A stretch of 64,000 nucleotides of DNA from Streptomyces sp. BA2 (GTDB lineage Bacteria > Actinomycetota > Actinomycetes > Streptomycetales > Streptomycetaceae): assembly GCF_009769735.1 (NCBI RefSeq), contig NZ_WSRO01000002.1:496001-560000 (forward strand). The letters run 5' to 3'. A program made the translations under genes and the position numbers. Below the pieces are notes generated by a model, which saw nothing but the letters and a program-made list of their open reading frames with translations, was not told the origin of the DNA and made no database searches. Below, one piece after another: positions 9,023 through 17,419 of the stretch; positions within the stretch are counted from its first letter, which is position 1, and each line of letters opens with the position of its first letter.

Positions 9023-11164
9023 ATGTCCACACCCTTTGGCGATCCCACAGCCGAAACCACGGAATCCGTAACGCCCGAACTGCTCGACGTCGGCCTCTCC
9101 GATACGCCGGTCGACGAACCGTCGACGGCCACTGATGGTGAATCCGCCACCGCGGCCGCCACGCCCGCGTACCTCCTCCTCCGAGGCAGTTACCGCAGCG
9201 TCGGCACCCACGTCCTGGAATTGCGGGTCGACGTCGACGGTCCCCGTACGCTCCGGAAGGTCAGCGGGGACTTCTTCAACTCCGGTGGCGGCACCACGAG
9301 TTACGCGGGGTCCTTCGTCGTGCACGCACCGGCCGTCGCCTGGTCGCCCACCCAAGTGGTGATCACCGGCCAGGGCCATTTCACGGGAACGACCAGTTTC
9401 CCGATCGTGCGGGTGACCATCGCGCGCCGGAGGGCCGGCCAGCAACAGGCCGCCGCCACCGTGCAGTTCGTCAGGACGTCCGGCCAGGTCGGCGCCGCGT
9501 ACACCTGCGCGTTCACGTCTCCGTACTTCCGCACCGTGCAGTGGGAGCAGGACTCCGTCGCCGGCAAGGTGCCCTTCGTGTCGTACGACACCGGTTCGCT
9601 GCCCGGGCCGCCCGGCAGCCCGGCACGGAAGCTGACCGTGCCGCGGGCGTACGCCGAGGCGGGCATCGACGTGCTGGTGTCCAGCGCGGCCAACATCCTC
9701 GGCGACAGTTCGGCCGGCTGGAGCAACGCCGAGCTGCACGCCGCGATGCAGACCAACTTCTCCCTGTGGCGGAACGTGCCGCAGTGGCGCGTGTGGCTGC
9801 TGGTCGCCAGCCGCTACGAGGGCAACGATGGTGTCCGCGGCATCATGTTCGATGCACAGGACGCCTACCAGCGGCAGGGCTGCGCCGTCTTCTACGACAT
9901 CATCAAGGGCACCGACCCCGAGTCGGTGCGCGCCCAGTTGCGTACGTACGTGCATGAGCTCGGCCACGCCTTCAACCTGCTGCACTCGTGGCAGAAGGGG
10001 CTCGCCACACCCCCGGCGCCGCTCGGCCCGAACAACGGCTTCGGGGACCTGTCGTGGATGAACTATCCCCAGAACTTCAATCCCGGCGGCGGCGCTCCGA
10101 CCGGGACGGCGGCGTACTGGAGGTCGTTCCCGTTCGAGTTCACCGCCAACGAGATCACGCATCTGCGGCACGGCTTCTACCGTGACGTGATCATGGGCGC
10201 CAACGCCTTCGGCAGGGGATCCGCCGACATCGACCCTGACCTGTTCGACCAGCCCGTGGTGGATGATTCCGGGCTGCGGCTCGACCTGCGCGGAAAGAAG
10301 AGCTTCGCGTTCGGTGAACCGGTCGTCGTGGAGCTGAAGTTGGACACGACCGACCTGCGCGGGCGGGACACGCATGGATTCCTGCACCCGGACTACGACT
10401 TGGTCAGCGTCGCGATCCGGCAGCCGTCCGGCCGCACGGTGCTCTACCGGCCGCTGCTGCGGCGGTGCGTCGAAGCGGATGCCACGGTCCACCTGGCCGT
10501 GGACGGGCCGCCGCTCTACGCGAGCGCCTACGTGGGGTACGGCCAGGACGGGCACTATTTCGAACAGCCGGGTACCTACCTGCTGCGTGCCGCTTACGTC
10601 TCGTCGGACGGTTCCCGCATCGTCTCGCCGGTGCTGCGCACGACCGTCCGCAGCCCTTACAGCGAGACCGACGAGCAGGTCGGCGAGCTGATGCTGGGCG
10701 AGGAGCAGGGCACTCTCTTCGCTCTGCGCGGGTCCGACTCGCCGTCGCTCCAGGCGGGCAACGACGCCCTCCAGGAGGTCGTACAGCACTACGAGAAACA
10801 CCCGCTCGCCCTGTACGCCCGCATGGTCGAAGGGCTCAACGCGGAACGGGACTTCAAGTACCTGGCGCCGGACAAGAGTGCGCTGATGGTGCGCCCCGCC
10901 GCCCCCGAGCAGGCCGTCGGACTGCTGTCACCCGTGGTCGAGGCGTCCTTGCACGGTAACGGCGTCGACAACATCACCCTGAACATGGTGATGCGCCGCC
11001 TGGCGCGGGCGCACGCCAAGGAGGGCGACACCGAGCAGGCGAACGGTGTGCTCGACCATCTGGTGCACTACGCCGAATCGAAGTTCAGGCCGCACGTCGT
11101 CGACGCCGTGCGCCACCAGGTGGACGAGACCCGGCGGAGCATCAACGCGGAGCCCGGCACCTGA
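9023..11164 (+). CDS. Metzincin-like zinc metallopeptidase
   Basis: 713-aa zinc peptidase. HELGHAFNLLHSW gives HExxHxxxxxH (His311, Glu312, His315, His321) and SWMNYP about 25 residues later is a candidate Met-turn, both metzincin features. The N-terminal 55 residues are acidic and disordered. Residues about 55-170 look like a beta-sandwich, the catalytic domain covers about 180-400, and the 400-713 part has beta-rich and then alpha-helical segments (a TPR-like tail with ALYARMVEGLNAERDFKY). No Sec signal is seen, so location is unclear. GGAGG precedes ATG 9023. It forms a likely operon with the upstream Cys-peptidase-like gene. Confidence 0.78.
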   Translation: MSTPFGDPTAETTESVTPELLDVGLSDTPVDEPSTATDGESATAAATPAYLLLRGSYRSVGTHVLELRVDVDGPRTLRKVSGDFFNSGGGTTSYAGSFVVHAPAVAWSPTQVVITGQGHFTGTTSFPIVRVTIARRRAGQQQAAATVQFVRTSGQVGAAYTCAFTSPYFRTVQWEQDSVAGKVPFVSYDTGSLPGPPGSPARKLTVPRAYAEAGIDVLVSSAANILGDSSAGWSNAELHAAMQTNFSLWRNVPQWRVWLLVASRYEGNDGVRGIMFDAQDAYQRQGCAVFYDIIKGTDPESVRAQLRTYVHELGHAFNLLHSWQKGLATPPAPLGPNNGFGDLSWMNYPQNFNPGGGAPTGTAAYWRSFPFEFTANEITHLRHGFYRDVIMGANAFGRGSADIDPDLFDQPVVDDSGLRLDLRGKKSFAFGEPVVVELKLDTTDLRGRDTHGFLHPDYDLVSVAIRQPSGRTVLYRPLLRRCVEADATVHLAVDGPPLYASAYVGYGQDGHYFEQPGTYLLRAAYVSSDGSRIVSPVLRTTVRSPYSETDEQVGELMLGEEQGTLFALRGSDSPSLQAGNDALQEVVQHYEKHPLALYARMVEGLNAERDFKYLAPDKSALMVRPAAPEQAVGLLSPVVEASLHGNGVDNITLNMVMRRLARAHAKEGDTEQANGVLDHLVHYAESKFRPHVVDAVRHQVDETRRSINAEPGT

Positions 11165-11242
11165 CCGGGCCCGGGGAGAGACCTGGGATCGCGGGCGGGG
11201 GCGGCGGTTGTCGGACCGTCTGGATGCGGTACGAAGGCTTCT

Positions 11243-11872
11243 GTGAACGAGAAGTCTTCTGTGAACGAACAGAACCCGCCCGCGACCGTTCGTGTGTTCA
11301 TCGCTCTCGCCCCGCCCGACGAGGCGAAGAAGGAACTGGAACGGGAACGCGACCCCGCATATCAGGCTCATCCACGGATGCGGTGGAACCGCATCGAGGA
11401 CTGGCACATCACTCTGGCGTTCCTCGGCGAGGTCCCCGTCCCGGTGGTTCCGGTGCTGCGTGCTCCGCTCGCTCGCCTCGCAGCCGCCCGCAAGCCCCTG
11501 ACGCTGGCGCTGAGCGGTGGCGGGCACTTCGACGAGCGTGTGCTGTGGAGCGGGATCGACGGAGACCTCGAGGAGCTGCATCTGCTCGCCACCGAGGTAC
11601 GTGCCGTCGTCGATGACTGCGGGGTCGGTCATGTGGGCCGGCCCTTCCGCCCCCATCTGACGCTGGCCCGCGCCCGCCGGGACACACCGTCGTGCGCGGT
11701 GGAAGCCGCTGCCGGGCTCGCCGGGTTCACCGGCCGGCCCTGGCAGGCCGAGCGCCTGCACCTGGTCGCCAGCAACATCGGCCGCGGTCCGGGGCCCATC
11801 CACTACCGCGATGTCGGCGCCTGGGACTTCGACGGCTCGGCCTCGGGGCGGGAGGTACCTGCCACGCGATGA
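11243..11872 (+). CDS. thpR: RNA 2',3'-cyclic phosphodiesterase (ThpR/LigT family)
   Basis: 209-aa member of the 2H phosphoesterase superfamily. The two catalytic HxTx motifs are intact as HITL (in EDWHITLAFLG) and HLTL (in FRPHLTLARAR). The family hydrolyses 2',3'-cyclic phosphate ends of RNA to 2'-phosphates in the cytoplasm. RVFIALAPPDEAKKEL is the typical first strand. GTG codons at 11243 and 11261 are both possible starts. It stands alone, followed by gene remnants. Confidence 0.9.
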   Translation: MNEKSSVNEQNPPATVRVFIALAPPDEAKKELERERDPAYQAHPRMRWNRIEDWHITLAFLGEVPVPVVPVLRAPLARLAAARKPLTLALSGGGHFDERVLWSGIDGDLEELHLLATEVRAVVDDCGVGHVGRPFRPHLTLARARRDTPSCAVEAAAGLAGFTGRPWQAERLHLVASNIGRGPGPIHYRDVGAWDFDGSASGREVPATR

Positions 11873-11874
11873 CG

Positions 11875-12192
11875 CTCGTAGTGGCGCGCAGCTGCTCGCG
11901 CCGCGGGCCGCTAACAACGCCCGTACCGCCTGCCGCAGTTCCGTGACACCCAGTCTGAGGTCCTCGTCCGCCGTGAGGTCCCCTGCCCGGACGCGGGCGG
12001 GCAGCAGGGCTTCCTGGTCGTGGGTCCAGCGGGTGACTCCGTCGACCGTGGCCAGGTGTCGTCGGCGACGCCGCCGTCCCCGTCATGGCGGATCGTGCTC
12101 GCCAACTCCAGTGCCAGCCAACGCTCCACAGAGCGCCTCCTTCTTCCTCTGCCGTCTCTGGCGCCCACGGTGCCGGCAAGCAACGCTGTCAT
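11875..12192 (-). pseudogene. Remnant of an ABATE-domain (CGNR zinc-finger type) protein
   Basis: From the ATG at 12192 the frame reads through WLALELASTIRHDGDG, the standard ABATE opening. At about 12060 the homology moves by one base into another frame reading LATVDGVTRWTHDQEALL and ELRQAVRALLA, which is how ABATE proteins continue. One base is missing and the C-terminal CGNR zinc-finger half is absent; the frame runs into the end of thpR. The parent family is a presumed stress regulator. It is back-to-back with a metallophosphoesterase remnant, 17 bp away. Confidence 0.7.
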
Positions 12193-12209
12193 CGCTCGGT
12201 CTCCTCCAG

Positions 12210-12575
12210 GTGGCGGACGCCGCGCACGTCATGGACTATCTGCGCGCCCTGCCCCGACCCGTCGACGCCCTCCTGGTCACCGGCGACATCGCAGACCACG
12301 GCGACGAGGCCGAGTACGAGGAAGCGGCCCGACTCCTGGCCGCCCCCTTCCCGGTCCTCACCTGCCCCGGCCATCACGACGCCCGCCCCGCCTACCGCAA
12401 GGCCTTGCTCGGCCAGGCACCCGGCCACGGCCCCATCAACCAGGTGCGCCACGTCGCCGGAACCGCCATTCTGATGTGCGACTCCACCATTCCCGGCCGT
12501 GACGAAGGGCTCCTCGACGCGGCGACGCTCGCCTGGATCGACGCCACTCTTGCCGCGCTCCCCCACGGAACCCCA
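12210..12575 (+). pseudogene. Truncated calcineurin-like (CpdA-type) metallophosphoesterase
   Basis: The frame contains VDALLVTGDIADHGDEAEY (metal-ligand GD-x-x-D/H motif II), FPVLTCPGHHD (GNHD-like motif III with N replaced by H) and AILMCDSTIPGRDEG. The N-terminal motif I (DxH) strand and everything after about residue 120, including the GHxH metal ligands, are missing, and the homology ends in unrelated sequence. It cannot be an active 3',5'-cAMP phosphodiesterase. The frame stays open to 12731 only by chance. Confidence 0.72.
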
Positions 12576-12646
12576 AGTCCGACGGGCGGCTGGTGGAAAG
12601 CGATCAGTGCGTGCCGTGAACGTCGAAAGCGGCCTGAACGCCGAGT

Positions 12647-12675
12647 GCCCCGTCCCTGCATCACGGGGACGGGGC
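12647..12675. terminator. Rho-independent-type hairpin
   Basis: GCCCCGTCCC pairs with GGGACGGGGC across a short loop. It lies downstream of the small antitoxin-like gene on the minus strand and after the metallophosphoesterase remnant on the plus strand. There is no clear U tract, as is usual in Streptomyces. Confidence 0.6.
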
Positions 12676-12742
12676 GGCAGCGCTGCAGCCACAGCGCGGA
12701 TGGAAGCGACCAGCCTATCGGCGGGCACTGACAAACGTGGGC

Positions 12743-12931
12743 CTACGGCTGCGGAGGCTTGTCCTGGTCCCGGCCGAGCTGGTCCCTGAGCTTGTCCTGT
12801 GCGGTGTCGACCTGGCCGGAGTACTTCCCCTGGGTCTTCCCGTCGACGAAGTCACCCGCCTTGTCGATTCCCTGCCCGGCCTTGTCCTCGTGGCCCTTGA
12901 GCATCTGCTTCAGCTTGTCCATGACTGACAT
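12743..12931 (-). CDS. MT0933 (Rv0909)-like antitoxin family small protein
   Basis: 62-aa hydrophilic protein: MDKLKQMLKGHEDKAGQGIDKAGDF then KTQGKYSGQVDTAQDKLRDQL. This pattern is the MT0933-like antitoxin family (Pfam), which resembles CsbD stress proteins in composition. No toxin gene is adjacent, so a real antitoxin role is doubtful; in Streptomyces these genes are abundant and usually solitary. The ATG at 12931 is chosen over upstream codons because the family begins there. Confidence 0.85.
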   Translation of the reverse strand: MSVMDKLKQMLKGHEDKAGQGIDKAGDFVDGKTQGKYSGQVDTAQDKLRDQLGRDQDKPPQP

Positions 12932-13105
12932 GGGCAACCGCCTCTCTCGTGTCGCCCCCACATACAGGCTCACACCACGAGGCTTGATCCGCATCTGGTG
13001 GCTCGGATCCGCACCTGGTGGCCCCGATGGCGCCGTCGCGCACACGGGAACGGCGCAGGTGAGCGCACGCCCCGAGTCTGCGGACGTATCCGGGGTCCGC
13101 GTCTC

Positions 13106-13459
13106 TCAGCGGAAAGTGTGTACCAGCTGAATCTCGCCGACAATGTGCTCGTTGAACTCGTCGAGCTCCTCGGCCGGAACCCACAGTTCGAGGATCGTGC
13201 GACCGCCCGCCTGCTGGACGGGGTACCGGCGCAGGAACTCCGAGTCGACCTCGAAGCGCGTCACGTGACCGGCGCCGTCGTGCTTCACGTTCCAGTCCCT
13301 GGCGATCCTGACCGCGTAGTCCTCGTTGAGGACCGGATAGAAGATCGGCTGCTCGGGCAGGCGGGGCGGCCAGGCACGCCAGTTCAACTCCCGGACCAGC
13401 TCCAGCTCCTTGGGGCCGGTCGGGCGCCACAGGGTCGTCGTCGCGGGCCGGCCGGTCAT
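13106..13459 (-). CDS. Conserved protein annotated as ADP-ribosylation/crystallin J1
   Basis: 117-aa soluble protein. LWRPTGPKELELVRELNWRA, PPRLPEQPIFYPVLNEDYA and GRTILELWVPAEELDEFNEHIVG match a widespread single-domain family usually labelled ADP-ribosylation/crystallin J1; the label is historical and no ADP-ribosyl hydrolase motif is present. Function unknown. Start at the ATG 13459. Confidence 0.8.
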   Translation of the reverse strand: MTGRPATTTLWRPTGPKELELVRELNWRAWPPRLPEQPIFYPVLNEDYAVRIARDWNVKHDGAGHVTRFEVDSEFLRRYPVQQAGGRTILELWVPAEELDEFNEHIVGEIQLVHTFR

Positions 13460-13599
13460 GAGAAGTCCACCTCTGGGTCGAAGGCCGCCGAAGCGGCTGG
13501 TCAGGAGGCGGACGATACCGGCAGGGCGAGGGGGCGGGCCACCGCATTCAGTTGGGCTGAGCGGCGGGCCCGGAGCGGCGGGCCCAACGTTAGCCGTCG

Positions 13600-13743
13600 T
13601 CAGCCGCCGTCGTCGGCGTGGGTGGCGAAGCAGGTGCCGCCGGCCGTGGCGGTGCCGCCGAGCACCGGCAGGGTCAGGAGGCTCAGCGCCAACCCGGCTG
13701 CGAGTCGCGCCACGCTCTTGCGGATCGGTCGGGCAGGGGACAT
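13600..13743 (-). CDS. Small secreted peptide (47 aa)
   Basis: Short ORF of 47 codons starting ATG at 13743, separated by one base from the stop of the upstream small gene (13745), so probably co-translated. Residues 1-9 are basic (SPARPIRKS), 10-33 hydrophobic ending GGTATAGG, then a short tail with a single Cys. It reads as a signal peptide with a 12-residue mature part, or as a remnant of a longer secreted protein. No family recognised. Confidence 0.5.
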   Translation of the reverse strand: MSPARPIRKSVARLAAGLALSLLTLPVLGGTATAGGTCFATHADDGG

Positions 13744-13744
13744 C

Positions 13745-13993
13745 TCAGAGCCGCTGGGTGCTGGAGATGTCGGGCGCGACCACGCCGACGCCGGCGCCGG
13801 GCGTCTGCGGGGCGCCCTGGGCCCCCTCGGTCCCCTCGCTCCCCGGACCGGCGTCGCCGATCTCGTCCAGCGTGCCCGCGGCGTGGGCGCGCTCCTTCGT
13901 GTCGGCCGTGTCCGCTCCCGGAGGCGGGCTGATCGCGGCGATGACAGCCCCGGCGGCGAGAGAGGCAACGGCCAGTACGCTTCGCTTCTTCAT
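13745..13993 (-). CDS. Small secreted protein (82 aa)
   Basis: MKKRSVLAVASLAAGAVIAAI is a clear signal sequence; the mature part (about 55 residues) is acidic and rich in Gly, Ala and Pro, ending DISSTQRL. No Cys or chaplin/rodlin signature is present. AGGGAG lies about 11 nt before the ATG. It is followed at once by the 47-aa secreted peptide. Not recognised as a known family. Confidence 0.6.
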   Translation of the reverse strand: MKKRSVLAVASLAAGAVIAAISPPPGADTADTKERAHAAGTLDEIGDAGPGSEGTEGAQGAPQTPGAGVGVVAPDISSTQRL

Positions 13994-14107
13994 ACCGGGG
14001 TCAACTCCCTGACGCGGATAAGGGCACGGTCTGATCCCTGAGATCACCACAGCGGCCGTCTTCGATTCCGGCCCGAGGCGCGGGTCGGCGGCGCCTACGC
14101 TGTGCGG

Positions 14108-15124
14108 ATGTTGGTCTACGCCCCGGCGGCGCTCCTCTTCCTCGTCTTCTGCGTACGCGTGGCGCGCGAGCGCAGGAAGTTCAGCAATGCCGTGATCCTG
14201 GGACTCGCAGCGCTCTGCGGTCTCGCGGCGTGGGTGGTCCAACTGATCAGGTCCGGCTCGGCATCGGGTCAGGCCGTGGCGTGGGCGGCGCTGGTCCTTG
14301 GCGCTCTGAGCATCCTCGTACTGACGTGCTTCCTGTTCTCCAACGGCCTGCAGATGGTGCGCAAAGAAGGCAGGAGCCCCACCAACTTGCTTTCACTGGT
14401 GGCCGCATTGGCCATCCTGGCTGTCGTGGCGCTGGTGGTCATGGCAGTGGTCGTACGGACGCCGGTGTGGGTCGGCGTGGGAACGGCGGCCGGCGGTCTG
14501 GCCGCCTATCTCGCGTTCCTGTTCCTCTGTTTCGTCTGTTACGCGTTCCTGTACGGGCGGCAGCGCGTGCGCCGCAAGGCCGACTTCGTGGTCGTCCTCG
14601 GTTCGGGACTCGTCGGTGGGTCCACCGTGCCGCCTCTGTTGGCCAGTCGCCTCAGGCGGGCGCAAGCGGTGCACGCGCGCCTCGCCGAGCGGGGCGATGC
14701 GCCGGTGGTCATCACCTCGGGCGGCCAGGGGCCGGACGAGGACGTGCCGGAGTCCCACGCGATGGCCGACGATCTGATCGCCCATGGGTTTCCCGCTGGC
14801 CTGATCGAGCGGGAGGACCGCTCGACGACGACCGACGAGAATCTGCGGTTCAGCAAGGCGATCATGGAGAAGTCGAAGCCTGACTACCGGTGCGTCATCG
14901 TCACGAACAACTACCACGCCTTCCGTGCCGCCCTCACCGCTCGGCGGACCGGGCTCAGGGGCCAGGTGGTGGGCTCGCCGACCGCCGCGTACTTCTGGCC
15001 CACCGCGACGATCCGTGAGTTCGCCGCGGTCCTCGTCGCCTACAAGCGGACCAACGTGGCCATCTGCCTGCTGCTCGTCCTCGGCGGGGTGCTCGCCTGG
15101 TGGGCACAGCGGAACGGCTCCTGA
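14108..15124 (+). CDS. YdcF family (DUF218/ElyC-SanA-like) membrane protein
   Basis: About 338 aa. Five or six membrane segments occupy residues 1-150, one more lies at the C-terminus (VAICLLLVLGGVLAWW), and a DUF218 domain lies between (about 160-300): DFVVVLGSGLVGGSTVPPLLASRL, ITSGGQGPDEDVPESHAMADDL, STTTDENLRFS and IVTNNYHAFRA. Family members (ElyC, SanA) act in envelope maintenance; the enzymatic role is not settled. A GTG two codons upstream (14102) is an alternative start. Confidence 0.88.
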   Translation: MLVYAPAALLFLVFCVRVARERRKFSNAVILGLAALCGLAAWVVQLIRSGSASGQAVAWAALVLGALSILVLTCFLFSNGLQMVRKEGRSPTNLLSLVAALAILAVVALVVMAVVVRTPVWVGVGTAAGGLAAYLAFLFLCFVCYAFLYGRQRVRRKADFVVVLGSGLVGGSTVPPLLASRLRRAQAVHARLAERGDAPVVITSGGQGPDEDVPESHAMADDLIAHGFPAGLIEREDRSTTTDENLRFSKAIMEKSKPDYRCVIVTNNYHAFRAALTARRTGLRGQVVGSPTAAYFWPTATIREFAAVLVAYKRTNVAICLLLVLGGVLAWWAQRNGS

Positions 15125-15169
15125 GGACGCTCGCCGGTGGCTGCCCCCGCGCGGGCGCCGAGGCCGGGG

Positions 15170-16021
15170 CTACGACCGTCGGCCGGGCTTGCCCCGCTTG
15201 CCGCCCTTCGACGCCCCGCCGGAACCGCCGGAACCGCCGCGTGCGCTCTTGCCGGACTTTCCGGCGGGCTTTCCCGTCTTTCCGGTGGGCTTTCCGGTGG
15301 GCTTGCCCGCCGTCGGCTTGCGCCGGGCTGCACCCTTGTCGGGGCTCTTGCGCTTCGACTGGTCCGCTGCGGACGCGGCCGGCGGAGTCTGGGTGCGGCC
15401 GCGTGAGCTGTTGACGGTGCGTCCTCGCACGATCCCGATGAAGTCCTCCACCAGGTCCGTGGTCGCGTCCTCCGGCCAGGACAGCGCGACCCGCGATTCG
15501 GGGGCTTCCGTGAGCGGGCGGTAAGTGAGGTCCTTGCGGTGGTGCAGGCGGGCGAGCGACTGGGGGACGACGAGGACGCCGATGCCCGCCGCCACCAGTT
15601 CGATGGCGTCCGCTGTCGTGGCGGGGCGCTCGTTCGCGGCCTTTCCGGGCAGGCTGGTCTTTCCGGACAGGCTCTCCCACGGGAGGGTGTCGTCGAGGGG
15701 GTGCAGGACGGTCTCGTCGGCCAGGTCCCCGGCAGTCACTTCGTCGACCGCCGCGATGACGTGGTCCTTGGGGATCACCACGACTGTCGTCTCGGTGTAG
15801 AGGGGGATCGCGCTGAGGTCCGTACGGTCGACGGGCAGTCGTACGAAACCTGCGTCGGCGCCGCCACCTCGCAGCAGCTCGAACGCCTCGCCGGGAGAGA
15901 CCGGCACGAGGGTCAGCGGCACGTCCGGCAGCCGCTCGTTCCAGATCCGCACCCACTTGGTGGGTGTCACCCCCGGGACGTACGCGAGCCTGAAAGAAGG
16001 GGTTACTTGCGAGTCCGTCAC
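15170..16021 (-). CDS. LysR-type effector-binding domain protein with Lys/Gly/Pro-rich tail, no HTH
   Basis: 283 aa. Residues 5-205 are a LysR substrate-binding fold (FRLAYVPGVTPTKWVRIW, GGADAGFVRLPVD, VELVAAGIGVLVVP), but no N-terminal helix-turn-helix exists and the ATG is preceded by only 58 bp. Residues about 210-283 form a strongly basic low-complexity tail with repeated GKPTGKPTGKTGKPAGKSGK, like the tails of Streptomyces nucleoid proteins. It may bind DNA non-specifically through the tail (inference). It is divergent from the DUF5997 gene, an arrangement I have the impression is conserved in the genus. Confidence 0.82.
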   Translation of the reverse strand: MTDSQVTPSFRLAYVPGVTPTKWVRIWNERLPDVPLTLVPVSPGEAFELLRGGGADAGFVRLPVDRTDLSAIPLYTETTVVVIPKDHVIAAVDEVTAGDLADETVLHPLDDTLPWESLSGKTSLPGKAANERPATTADAIELVAAGIGVLVVPQSLARLHHRKDLTYRPLTEAPESRVALSWPEDATTDLVEDFIGIVRGRTVNSSRGRTQTPPAASAADQSKRKSPDKGAARRKPTAGKPTGKPTGKTGKPAGKSGKSARGGSGGSGGASKGGKRGKPGRRS

Positions 16022-16079
16022 TCCGCCAGGTTACCGGTCGTGGTCGGCGGTAGCTCACATGCTCGATACCCTGGGGACC

Positions 16080-16478
16080 ATGACGTCGCACCAGACCACC
16101 CAGACCATGAAGCCCGCGACCGCGGCGAAGAAGCTGGGTGTGTACCTCGAGGCCACCCCCGCCGAGTTCCAGGAGGGTGTCGTCTCGCGCACCGAGCTGA
16201 ACGCCCTGCAGACCGAGCCGCCCGAGTGGCTCCAGGAGCTGCGGCGCAACGGCCCGCACCCGCGGCCGGTCGTCGCGTCGAAGCTCGGCGTGTCCATCGC
16301 CGGTCTCGCGCGTGGCGGGGTCACCGAGGCCCTCACCACGGAGCAGATCGAAGCGATCAAGACCGACAACCCGGAGTGGCTGCAGAAGGAGCGCGCCACC
16401 CAGGCCGAGGTCCGCAAGGAAGCGGTACGCATCAAGGAGAAGAACGCCGCGGAGCAGGAGCGCCAGTCGCGTTCCTGA
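16080..16478 (+). CDS. DUF5997 family protein
   Basis: 132-aa soluble, charged protein. The pattern MKPATAAKKLGVYLEATPAEF, TELNALQTEPPEWLQELRRNGPHPRPVVA-KLGVS, TEQIEAIKTDNPEWLQKER is DUF5997. It contains two helix-rich repeats ending PEWLQ. Function unknown. The start at 16080 has only a weak purine stretch before it; 16059 is an in-frame alternative. Confidence 0.85.
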   Translation: MTSHQTTQTMKPATAAKKLGVYLEATPAEFQEGVVSRTELNALQTEPPEWLQELRRNGPHPRPVVASKLGVSIAGLARGGVTEALTTEQIEAIKTDNPEWLQKERATQAEVRKEAVRIKEKNAAEQERQSRS

Positions 16479-16499
16479 CCTCACTCGGAACTCCGACCC

Positions 16500-16535
16500 G
16501 AGCCCCCGGACCCTGACTCGGTCAGCCGGGGGCTC
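16500..16535 (+). terminator. Terminator after the DUF5997 gene
   Basis: GAGCCCCCGG (16500-16509) pairs perfectly with CCGGGGGCTC (16526-16535), and the loop holds a nested CTGAC/GTCAG stem. It begins 22 bp after the stop codon. Confidence 0.75.
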
Positions 16536-16614
16536 AGTCGTGCCGCGCGGCTCCCCCGCCCCCGTGCTCGCCCCCCGTGCCGGGCGCGGCCTGGGCCCCT
16601 GCGATGCTGATTGC

Positions 16615-17379
16615 GTGGTCCTCACTCCCGCCGTCCCGGAACCGATTACCGCCGATCCGCCCGCCTCCGCCGAGAACCCGCTGCTCACGCAGTCGTGGCT
16701 GGACCTTGCCTTTGTGCACTGGGCCGTGGATCCCGCGGATGTCGCGCCGCTCCTGCCGGCCGGGACTGTTCCCGACCTCCACGACGGGGCGACCTACGTG
16801 GGTCTGGTCGCGTTCCGCATGCACCGGGTCGGCTGGTTCCGGCTGCCCGGCATCCCCTATCTGGGTACGTTTCCCGAGACCAACGTGCGCCTCTACTCGG
16901 TGGACGCCCATGGCCGCCGCGGCGTCGTCTTCCGCTCCCTGGACGCCTCGCGCCTGATTCCGGTGGCGGTGGCACGTGGTGCTTTCCGGCTGCCGTACCA
17001 GTGGTCGCGGATGAGCATCCGGCGCAGCGGCGACACCGTCACGTACACGAGTGCGAGACGCTGGCCGGGGCCGCGGGGTGCGCACAGCCGGATAGCCGTC
17101 CGGGTGGGCGAGCCGGTCGAGGAGCCCACCGATTTCGAGCACTTCCTGACGGCCCGGTGGGGCATGCACAACACGTTCTTCGGGCGGCAGATGTTCCTGC
17201 CGAACGCGCATCCGCGCTGGCCGCTGCACCGGGCCGATCTGATCGAGTGCGACGAGGACCTGACCGCGGCCGCTGGGCTGCCGCGGCCGGTCGGGGACCC
17301 GGTGAGCGTGCTGTATTCGCCGGGCGTTCCGGTTCGCTTCGGGCGCCCGGCCCGGCCGGGCGGCATTCCGACTCCCTGA
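16615..17379 (+). CDS. YqjF/DUF2071 family protein
   Basis: 254-aa DUF2071 protein: LLTQSWLDLAFVHWAVDPADVAPLLPAG, THVGLVAF-type strand (TYVGLVAFRMHRV), GTFPETNVRLYSVDAHGRRGVVF, and LTARWGMHN near the C-terminus are all family features. Related acetoacetate-decarboxylase-like folds are known, but the reaction is not. The GTG at 16615 is the first start before the conserved region; no good ribosome site is visible, so a leaderless transcript is possible. Confidence 0.85.
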   Translation: MVLTPAVPEPITADPPASAENPLLTQSWLDLAFVHWAVDPADVAPLLPAGTVPDLHDGATYVGLVAFRMHRVGWFRLPGIPYLGTFPETNVRLYSVDAHGRRGVVFRSLDASRLIPVAVARGAFRLPYQWSRMSIRRSGDTVTYTSARRWPGPRGAHSRIAVRVGEPVEEPTDFEHFLTARWGMHNTFFGRQMFLPNAHPRWPLHRADLIECDEDLTAAAGLPRPVGDPVSVLYSPGVPVRFGRPARPGGIPTP

Positions 17380-17419
17380 CGGCCGCGGCGACAGCGTACG
17401 ACAGCAGCTCGTGCGGCCC

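Noticed and set aside
8921..10801. Long minus-strand open frame (626 codons)
   Set aside because: It lies antisense to the metzincin-like and Cys-peptidase-like genes; its translation is Arg/Val/Gly-rich with no domain, the usual shadow in high-GC DNA.
12743..12931. Toxin-antitoxin locus
   Set aside because: The small protein belongs to an antitoxin-named family but no toxin gene is next to it.
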